Origin: Volvox africanus
Lineage: Eukaryota > Chlorophyta > Chlorophyceae > Chlamydomonadales > Volvocaceae
DNA length: 64,000 nt
Assembly: GCA_030268105.1 (NCBI GenBank)
Contig: BSDZ01000024.1
Span: forward strand, 496,001 to 560,000
Reading direction: 5' to 3'
The position numbers were made by a program, and so were the translations under genes. This document shows, piece after piece, positions 55,925 to 64,000 of the stretch (position 1 is its first letter; each line of letters opens with the position of its first letter). The notes beneath the pieces are model-generated. The model saw only the letters and a list, made by a program, of their open reading frames with translations, had not been told where the DNA came from and made no database searches.

Positions 55925-58609
55925 ATGGCCGAAAGTCCCACTCCTGAAACTGGCACTCCGGAATCTCAGAGTCCCGCGAGGACACCGCCTGCTCTTATAA
56001 CAACAGAGGAGTTGTTGCAAAGCATCGTCGCCAAAAGTCCAGAAGTCCCGACTCCGCCATTTGAACCATCACCAAGCGGAAGCGTTTCGCGACGAGCCCC
56101 AATGGATCGATATGAGTTTTTGAGAGCTGCCGATGCGGGGCACAGACTGCAGGGTTTGCGTTTACCCCCCGAGGAAGAGCTGCGAGCAGCTGCGTTAGGG
56201 GGCCGACTGGCCGTTGGCCCGCCACCCAGGCTGCCGCACCAGCTGAGTCCGGCGTTGCAGTCTGTGTTGCTCGGGTAAGGCATCCAGCTTGCTAATTCCA
56301 AATTCAGGCGTGTTAGGGCTCAACTCCTGGCGTTGGCATCATTTCCTGTCGTATATCTCTCGGGGCTCACTGCAAGCTAGCTATGGCGTTTGTTCGCCTG
56401 CGAAAGGGTTCGGGAAACGCATATTCGGGCAATGCTGCTGGAGTTAAGATTTAACCAGATTTATGACCGTCCCTTTGCCTGCAACACAAAAATACGGCTC
56501 AGGCAGCACAGATGATACGGCAGTGACCCTACTGGGCCCTGGACGCGGCCACTAACGTTCTTCAGGCGTTCCCCAGGCGGCGGCGCGACCCAAGCCAGGA
56601 TGGCGAATCTAAACCTTACTCACGTCACATTACTGAACTATAGCGGCCTCTGGTTGCCTGCCCCCTGGTCGTGCGTACCTCACCACATACCCCCCTCATA
56701 ACACAACCCCATCGGCATCACCGTCGCCTTAATAACTTCCGCGGCCACCACCTCCACCATCACCACCACTACCACTACCACCACTACCACCAACTCCGCC
56801 GCCTCCGCCGCCTTCTTACTCTAACAAAAACGCGCGCTCTGTCCCTCGCAGCTGGCGCTCTGTGTACGAATCCTGCAGCAAGGCGTCCGAGTTGCAGGCG
56901 CTAGTGGGTGAATGCTACGCCCGAGAGGCGGTCTTTGAGGACCCACTGGTGTCAGCCCGAGGCCAGGAGTCGGTGTACCGTCAATTCGCCATTCTAGGTG
57001 CTGCCCTTCGTTCGGTGCAGGTAAGATTGACCTCTGCTATTGCTTTCGGCAACAAAACTGAACTTTAGTCGGTTTGGTTGTTGCCACCAACTGTCATCAG
57101 CACGATCACCATCTTCAGCTTCATCGCTATCACCATCATCATCACTATCATCATCACTATCATCATCACCATCATCACAATGCCGGTCTTCGAAGCGGTC
57201 TGGTCGTTTTTACGAAATCTGTCATCGAAGTCTGATCGGATTCGTGTGGTCTTCGGGGCATCCTCTTCTGCGTGCGGCATACCTTACCCCGCAGGTCGCT
57301 GCATACTCGCTGTCCGTCGCCCCCCTGTGGCGACCCAAGGTCCGTCTGGAGCCACCGCGCGGAGCTGAATTCACACCTGAGGCTCAAGCGACGGCGCCGT
57401 CGCCGTCCAAGGTCCTTCCACCTCAGCACTTGGCCCAGCCTCAGCCTCAGCCTCAGCGCCCATCCATTGCCCAGCAGTGGCCTCAGCCTCAGACGCAATT
57501 GCAGAGAGTGGGACTGCAGGAGATCAGCATCCTTAGCCGCCAACAACAGCAGGAGCAAGAGTCCGAAGCGGCAGTCCAGCGGCAGCAAGTGCAGTTACAC
57601 CTGACGCGGGTTACAGTGGAGAACGTGCAGCGCTTCGAGCTGGGGCTGCCGCCGTTGCTGACTTGGCTGGTGGGGGGTAAGGCGCGGGGTCTCCAGGTGA
57701 GCCGGACGGCTAGGACGGAGAGGGTGACTGTGGCGGGGTGACTGTTTGACTGTGACTGCGCCGATTGGGTGCGACACTGGAAACCTGGTAGACGACAGAT
57801 GGGTAGGAAGAGGTACTGGACCTGCCCGCCTGAAACAAGCAAAAATTGAATTTTGTATTCCCCCAAAATGGCCCCCTCTGCAAATAAACCCACAAACCTG
57901 ATTGTCAGATCTTCAAGGCTGGTACAGACTGCAGTTTTCCAAAGTACTCTGGCTGAGGAGATAAGAAACTGGCAAGCAGCTAGCGCAAAGCTACTTGTTA
58001 GGTAGAGCTGCATCATGGCACATGGGATCCTCCTCCTGCCAAACTTACCTGTCGACTTTCGGTTTTGCGAGCTATCTTCCAATGCTTCCAATGATCCTGC
58101 GCGCTGATCTACGAAGGTCGCGCAGTCAATTTTCTGATCACTATTATCTGGTCACTTTTTTTGCGTCGTAACTGTCAACTGCAGCAAACTGCACACACCT
58201 ATGGTCACAGATCCATCTGTACGTCACGAGTATCTTGCTGGTGGCCTCGGACATGCCGTTGGCGGTGAGTGGCAGCGTCAGCGGCGGTGGCAGCTGGGAG
58301 GGCGGTGAGTGGCCGACCGACCTGACGGCGAGTCGCCTGGCGGGGGCAGCGGCGGCGCTGGGTCGGGATAGCGCCGCCGCAACCGCAACCGCCGCCGCCG
58401 AGGCCGCAGCTGGTGTACCTGGCGAGCTGTCGAGCACTCCTTACGGCGGTGCCGCGGGTCGCGGCCCCAGGGCCGACTCGAGTGCTCCTTGTTGGCGCAT
58501 CGTTCACCACGTCGATATCTGGCACAATGTACCCTTGGTCTGGTGGCGGCTCAGGAGGGCCCTATGCGTCGCTATGGATGCGCTCCTGGGGCCCCTGTTG
58601 CGAGTTTGA
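55925..58609 (+). CDS. SnoaL/NTF2-like domain protein with Gln/Pro-rich insert
   Basis: A predicted 439-residue protein with exons 55925-56274, 56852-57020, 57295-57696 and 58211-58609 (phases 2, 0, 0 agree). Exon 1 is Pro/Thr-rich and disordered. Exon 2 encodes CYAREAVFEDPLVSARGQES, typical of small NTF2-like/SnoaL (DUF2358-type) folds where an acidic segment follows 'VFEDP'. Exon 3 holds a Gln-Pro-rich linker and then LHLTRVTVENVQRFELGLPP. Exon 4 has an Ala/Gly-rich low-complexity stretch and ends with RIVHHVDIWHNVP, matching the closing strand of such domains, and a hydrophobic tail. The fold is thus interrupted by low-complexity inserts, common in volvocine genes. Ligand and role are unknown. 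The start is the first ATG (MAESPTPETG). A broken copy of its 5' end lies 2.1 kb upstream. Confidence 0.65.
57125..57180 (+). repeat. (CAT/CAC)n-rich intronic microsatellite
   Basis: An imperfect run of CAT, CAC and CTAT units inside intron 2 of the SnoaL-like gene. A similar CCA/CTA-rich run lies in intron 1 at about 56745-56810. Confidence 0.8.
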
Positions 58610-60021
58610 CGATAGCTTCCGCCACTAAAGCCGGCCCCCCACGGTACCTGCGTCATGCAGTCGCGACCTTTTCCAGGAAGATACCCTTTACCTCGCGCTA
58701 TATTTCTGGCGGTTGGAGGTTTCGGATGGTTTCGGGGCTTTCAGTTATATCCAATGGTATCCGATGGCAAGTTAAGTTTTAGTTTGGGCACGAGTAAATA
58801 AGCGGTAAGAGCGAATGGCTGCGCCTTATGGTAGGGAGCAGGTATGACTGTTAGCCCGTCGCGTGAGCTGATGAGTTTGTCGGACTTGCTGGTAGAACAG
58901 AGAAGAGATAGCACGCTTGTGTTACGCTTAAGGTTTGGAATTTTTTCGGTTTCTCGTCCAGCTGGCAGACTTCGTTGGTACCCCAGTATTTCGCCCTGCG
59001 TAAGGCCCACAGGAGCCCACGGGAAGACAGGTTGGCTGGTTGGCTAGCTGGTTGCAAACGGAAGGTCCTGGGAAGAAGGGTGTCCAACCGTTCGGATAGG
59101 CTAAATGTCTCATGGGTCTAACGAATGGACTACGTACATAGGTTGTCGTGCGTTGTTGTACGGCGCTCGTGTTCAATTGAAAAATCTTTAAAAGATTGTG
59201 TGAGCGTGATTGTGTTAATGTGAGCGTGTGTCTTTGCGGGTGTGGAGCGTTTTCTTTTAAAACGTGCGTCTGAGTGTTGCTGAGCCCGAGGAGTGGTGTG
59301 GCCTGAGAGCGCGTCGCCGTGTCGTTGTGTGCACTGGCCGATGGGGTGGGGTGGGGTGTCAAGACGTGAAGGTGGGAAGGGTACATCACCGCACGTCAGC
59401 ACCTGCGGCCGGCTCGCGCTTTTAATTCGTTTTGTTGTTGCAAGAAGTCTCTGTGGCTTCCGCGGAGAGAGCGTATCTTTTCATCATTGTCGGAGAAGTT
59501 GTTGGGCACTGCATTTGGTTCCGGAGAAATATCGAGGTTCGGGGAAATATCGATCCTAATTAGGCAATAAGGCTCTTGTTAAGCTCCAGTGTCTTAGTTA
59601 GGTACAAACTTAAATAGATAGGTCGGTTAAGTAGATAGGTAGGTAGAATTTATTTTTTAGTGGAGGAGCGACTTCGCGGGGAAGCCAGTGTTGTTATTGA
59701 GCGGCTGCGGTTTGGTGTCAGGCAGCAAGAGATCGATATTGCCATCTGGTTTCTTCATGCCGATATTCACCCAATCGTTATCTGCAGGAATTGCTGGACG
59801 GGCATGCAATGTCGCGGTGTGGCATTGGTGATGCTAGCCGAGGCGAAAACGGTGACTGTGGTGTTGGTGGCTGGAGTGCGCTCTCTCCCATCAATTATGC
59901 GTTGTGCGTTAAGTTTTCATTTAGAGGTGCCTGTGTGTTTTGGCTCCACAGCCAGCGCACAACGCCGCGAAGAATTTATGTCCCGATTGTGAAGTTTTGA
60001 TGCAGCCCTCGTCTGATTTAT
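58610..60021. other. 3' flank and intergenic region
   Basis: No supported gene. An open plus-strand frame at 59660-59992 (VIERLRFGVRQQEIDIAIWF) is slightly protein-like but lacks any recognised motif. A short TAGG/TAGA repeat lies near 59617-59645. Confidence 0.4.
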
Positions 60022-60340
60022 TCAGGCCCTTTTAAGGGTATGCGTATAGCTTTGTCCGGCGCAGTTGTCGTACTGGACGTGCGTTCCACCGACCAGTTGG
60101 CAGGTTCGCAGCAGCGCTTCGGGCAGCAGTTGAAGTTGCGTTTTGATCTTTGAGTAGTCAGTATTTCCTTTGGATTTGGAAGTTATTCGGCCCTGAATTT
60201 CCGCAGGGGGGGGATCGGGGTTCAACGCCAACGAGAGGTACGAAATGGGGTTCCAAGAGCTGCGCATCAAGTCATCTCGGTGGTTGTACGAATATATCTT
60301 TGTTTTCGGCTGGTCAGGCTGGTCAGCGGCCGCTGTAAAG
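60022..60340 (-). CDS. possible last exon of unrecognised minus-strand gene
   Basis: After a TTTACAG acceptor near 60336, a minus-strand frame stays open to a stop at 60022. It reads QPKTKIYSYNHRDDLMRSSW, then NPISYLSLALNP, then LLPEALLRTCQLVGGTHVQ. The balance of hydrophobic and charged residues looks like a folded protein. No family is recognised. It may belong with the minus-strand segment near 60.7 kb. Confidence 0.33.
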
Positions 60341-60649
60341 AACACAATGAAAAGAACGCAGTGAGAGCTCCGACACTGCCACAGACCGCAGATGCAAGCT
60401 GGTGGAAAGCTGACAGGTGAATCAGCTTTCGGATGCACCCAAGCCGTAGGCGAACGTTCTTTTTTCTTGCCATCTGCCCTCAGCTCCGCAACCTCTAACC
60501 CCCTACAACCTACTTCTGCCTCCCACGCTGCGACCTTAACCGCCTATTCGACGGTTTGATGCCCGATGCCATCGTCAATACGGTTCGTGACCTTCCCACA
60601 TGGGGCAACGCGGTTGCTTCCTGGAGGGATGGTGGGATCAGTGGTAGAG

Positions 60650-60815
60650 AGGAGGGAGCAGCTGTGAGGTCCTCTAGCAGCCCCTGCCCCGGATGAGCCA
60701 TCCTATAAGGCTTCTGTACCCCCATATTCACCCGATACTGTTGCACTACTGCCTCGCCCAACTGATCCAGCCCGCCATTCACATCGAGGTGGTCGTGAGA
60801 AGGGAACCCGCGCAC
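60650..60815 (-). CDS. possible exon of unrecognised minus-strand gene
   Basis: A minus-strand frame encodes HDHLDVNGGLDQLGEAVVQQ, then YRVNMGVQKPYRMAHPGQGL. The sequence looks conserved in character but I cannot name it. Splice sites on both sides are not resolved. Another coding-like stretch (KLALACETFAWATPATF) lies just upstream near 60.87-60.96 kb. Confidence 0.3.
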
Positions 60816-61080
60816 GTGCTGGGTAACTCTGCTAGCTGCGCAAGCCATATATGCGATGGGCACATTGGTGCATGGTGCCATCAAAGGTGGCTGGTGTTGC
60901 CCACGCAAACGTCTCGCACGCCAACGCCAACTTAATTTTGGTGTTGGCCTTCCTGCAGCTCCCCGCCTTGGATGGTCGGAAGGATCTTTTGTAATGACGG
61001 CCTTCACCGTCCGCGATCCATCGCATGAAGGTGCGAATTAGAAGGCTGACCCCTGACAGCAGCAGGGAGAACTCACTCAC

Positions 61081-62560
61081 TACCCCAACGCAAAACGTCC
61101 ATCACCTGATCGTTGATTTTTCCATGTGACTGTTTGAAAAGGATGGCAATTATGCTTCCAAATATGTTCATGGCCCTGCATGTGATTATAAAATTACGCA
61201 AAGCTCCTATTGGTTATGACTCCGAGTACCTCGTCCAAGACAGCCGACTTTCGGGACCACAACTTTTCCAAGCTAATCTTAATCTTCTTATATATGTAAC
61301 AGGCGACATAACATCCAATAATATCCAATTGCGGGGTCTGCTTCGTACATGCCTCCTACCCTACCCGGTAAATACGTGGAGCAAAGCAACGGGTATACAT
61401 CATGCTTATCACACGTAGATTCCTTTTTTTACATCCTATTCGCACTTGGGTGTATCTGTACTCAGCGTTAACGCACCAAGCGGAATACTGTCCATCACCA
61501 GGGGTTGAGCCCTGGTCAATCACAATCATGCTGGGAAAGAAACTCTAGCATCCGAACCGGAGATCACCGCCTTCAACGCTTGCCCAGAGCCCTGTAAAAC
61601 GTCCCCATGAAGGCCAGCTCCCAGGCCCCGGTACCTCTGCCCGGAGACTTTGAAAGACAGCAAAAGAGCAGCAAGAGGACACAAACAATTGGCGGACCCA
61701 AGGCCTAAATCTCCCAGAAGCGAGCTGGCTGCATATACAACCAAAGCGGTAACAGGAACAACAGCAGCTGTGAACCAGCTGTGGCCATATGAACGAAGTA
61801 GCTGTAGCCGTGCCTAACGACGAGCAGCTTAATTAAAACAATCGCAATAAGCATATTAATAATGGATCAAGAGAATCGACACACGCCATTGGACCCTAGA
61901 ATCTGTCCATTACTCAGACTACGGCATTGGCCGCCATGTGCGTGTTCGTTTTTCTGCCTCAACATTCCCCCTGCCATCCGTGCCCACGCGTTCATTCCGG
62001 CTCGCAGCATGTGAAACAATGTGCAAAAGAGCTAGGAAGGTATCCATCAAGTCCCACCAGCTAGAGGTGCAGGTACAGGTACAGCGGTCATCTCAAGTGA
62101 AAGCGCAGCCAGAAGCGCAAATGTTAAGTAGTTACACAGAGGAACACTGCCCTCCCTTCCTCCCTCCTGCCTCCTTCTCGCTTTGCCCCCCACCCAACCG
62201 TCCACCAGCTTCTAGCCTTGACCCAACACCGTCATTTGAAAGCCGAAGCCAAATAAGCCATCGCAAAATAGCCCAGTTTCAAACGGCTGATGGAAGTCCA
62301 ACTTTCCGAAGCCTCTCCCTTTGGAAGTACGAAATCGAAAGGGAGTTACAAATTGTCCATTGGAATCCTTATACATAACATTAGTGCAATGTTAAGAACA
62401 CTTATTTGGTTAGCTATAGCCAATAGAGGATATTTCTTAGTAGGGTGTAGGACTGTCTGCACTTGATACGACAAGCATCATCCACACCGTCTCGTCCTCT
62501 GTTGTTTCCTTCCTCCTTTCCCTCCCCCCTCCCGAACAACAGCGCGCCGGTCACTCACGG
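61081..62560. other. gene-poor region
   Basis: AT-richer DNA at 61.1-61.5 and 61.8-61.9 kb, otherwise no supported gene, RNA or repeat. Confidence 0.4.
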
Positions 62561-62565
62561 AATTG

Positions 62566-62878
62566 CGCCATCAAGGCGCCACACTGCCTTCCTAGCCCCT
62601 AAGGAGGTGTCTTCTGCGTAGGCATAGGGCGACAGACCTACCCAGACCCTCAGGTCTTCTGTCTGGTTCGGACCGCCGTAAGGGAATCCCAATATCCATA
62701 ATTTCGATCTCACGATGCGCAGCTCAACCGGCACAGCCCCGAAACGTCCTGCACCTGGCACGGTGCTTTTGGTAAAGCGGTTGCGACTGGCCCGTGCAAT
62801 CCCCAGCCAGGGAACCACCCGCCGAGCACGTTCCATATTTAGCTTAGATAACGTTTTGGACGGCCCCACCTTCTCCAA
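62566..62878 (-). CDS. possible exon of unrecognised minus-strand gene
   Basis: The minus-strand frame reads ELRIVRSKLWILGFPYGGPN, then TEDLRVWVGLSPYAYAEDTS, then ARKAVWRLDGAIP before a GTGAGT donor. The good donor and protein-like content support an exon, perhaps of the same gene as the segments at 60-61 kb. No family is recognised. Confidence 0.35.
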
Positions 62879-62899
62879 TCATGTATGCACGAGGGATTC

Positions 62900-64000
62900 G
62901 AGAAGGTCCTCATCATATATAGCCCTGCGGTACGTCGATTATGCCGGGTACTTGCGACCCCTCTCCCACCTAATCTGAGTCTACTTTCCAGAAAGCCAAA
63001 CCTCCAGATGCGCGCTGCATGCCCTGGGCCGTGGCTTAGAAGATGCACCGATTTGAGATGGGACACGAATGGATGCACAGAACCTTGGGTGGGGAAATCG
63101 CCCGTGGGTCATTTTCCAGTCAGCAGTCAGCAGTCAACCCCCCACATATAAACATACACACATACACACGGCGAGTCGAGCGCTGGGGAGCCACGCCCAC
63201 GCCATTATAAGACCGGTTTACGCCGCATTCCCTCCAGAATCCATCCTCTATTCCGACCAGGCTGGCAGCCGGCAACGAAAAGAACTACGAAGCCCATGGT
63301 CGTGTTGATGTCTCCTGCCCCCGAGCTATCCTCAGCCAGTTGAAAGGCTCCGCCAACCTCATGCCTCCTGAGCTTCCCGCCTTGGCCCTTTGGCAAGTGT
63401 ATCAGTAGTCACAAACGCCGGCTGCACCGCCGGTTACAATGCCTCACCCATTGGCGTCACACCGCATGTGCGTCCGGTATTACACTCCCAACACGCCAGA
63501 GCTAAATGCTGAAGTGCTAAATAAAGTAGACAGAATCAGATAAGAATCATCGTACGGACAAACCTACCCAACAGTAAACCCCCCTTCCTCCTATGAGCCA
63601 TGCACTATCCGTGCACCATGTAGCCAGATAGTCGTTTCCGTACAAATGATCGTCCTTGTATCACGGCCGCGCCCTCACGCTGTGGTGCGCTTCTACCAAA
63701 AACCCTAAAACCTTGCCTGCCCTTGGGAGCATTCCCCACTGGGCCGTTGCCCTTGGTAGCCAGTTATATACTGCAAGTACTTGAGACGGTTGCTATTCAA
63801 CGGCGCCTCCTGGGCCTCCCCCAATATCTGGCTGGCCGAATCCTCCTATCAGGTTTCTGCTGGTTCCCAACATAGCGCCATCCTGCTAATCTCTATGTAG
63901 CCCCGTCAGGAACGTGCCACAATGCACGACCGCCCACCCAACACGGACAGCCGACTTCGGCCTCCATGCGAAACAGGTTCAGTGCGGCACAACGAAATGC
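62900..64000. other. right edge, no supported gene
   Basis: Open frames are short and without motifs. A TTTTAGGG-like fragment (CCCTAAAACC) occurs near 63,703. The region may contain parts of a gene continuing past the window. Confidence 0.3.

Noticed and set aside
1..64000. CRISPR arrays, bacterial operons or ribosome-binding sites
   Set aside because: The window is clearly eukaryotic with spliced genes; no repeat-spacer pattern was seen.

Overview
This is nuclear DNA from a eukaryote, most likely a volvocine (chlorophyte) green alga. Genes are split by GT-AG introns, often with junction phases that match exactly. The metalloproteinase gene encodes a very long serine-proline stretch of the volvocine extracellular-matrix type. 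TGTAA, the usual algal poly(A) signal, follows some stop codons, and short TTTTAGGG-type telomeric tracts occur. Five housekeeping or matrix genes can be named. The rest are lineage-specific genes, decayed genes and AT-richer spacer. All exon models were read by eye and checked by splice phase; no search was run.

Layout. 1-2.5 kb: 3' end of a NUP160-like nucleoporin (+). 2.7-9.3 kb: a giant inverted repeat with two 2,517-bp arms that agree everywhere I compared them, around a 1,641-bp spacer. 5.7-16.7 kb: four tandem paralogues (A-D, +) for about 105-residue secreted proteins with six cysteines; I do not recognise this family. The repeat cuts through the array: its arms carry exon 3 of A and exon 1 of B. 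17.8-19.5 kb: an unrecognised Pro/Gln-rich gene (-). 21.8-23.8 kb: VPS24/CHMP3, ESCRT-III (-), divergent from an RS/RE-repeat, splicing-type protein (+, 24.1-26.7 kb). 26.7-32.8 kb: AT-rich spacer with relics.

32.8-38.0 kb: a five-exon VMP/gametolysin-like secreted metalloproteinase with an HEVGH zinc site and a long hydroxyproline-rich-type tail (+). 38-43.9 kb: mostly empty. 43.9-46.5 kb: a decayed D-lactate dehydrogenase-type gene (-). 47.8-49.1 kb: the AP-2 sigma adaptin gene (+). 50.7-51.1 kb (-) and 51.9-52.9 kb (+): two divergent unrecognised genes. 53.7-54.1 kb: a decayed copy of the start of the gene at 55.9 kb. 55.9-58.6 kb: an SnoaL/NTF2-like protein gene (+). 60-63 kb: unassigned minus-strand coding-like pieces.

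The strongest candidate for something undescribed is the six-cysteine secreted-protein array together with the inverted repeat. Flipping the spacer by recombination between the arms would leave gene A intact on the other strand, so the locus is built symmetrically around that gene.
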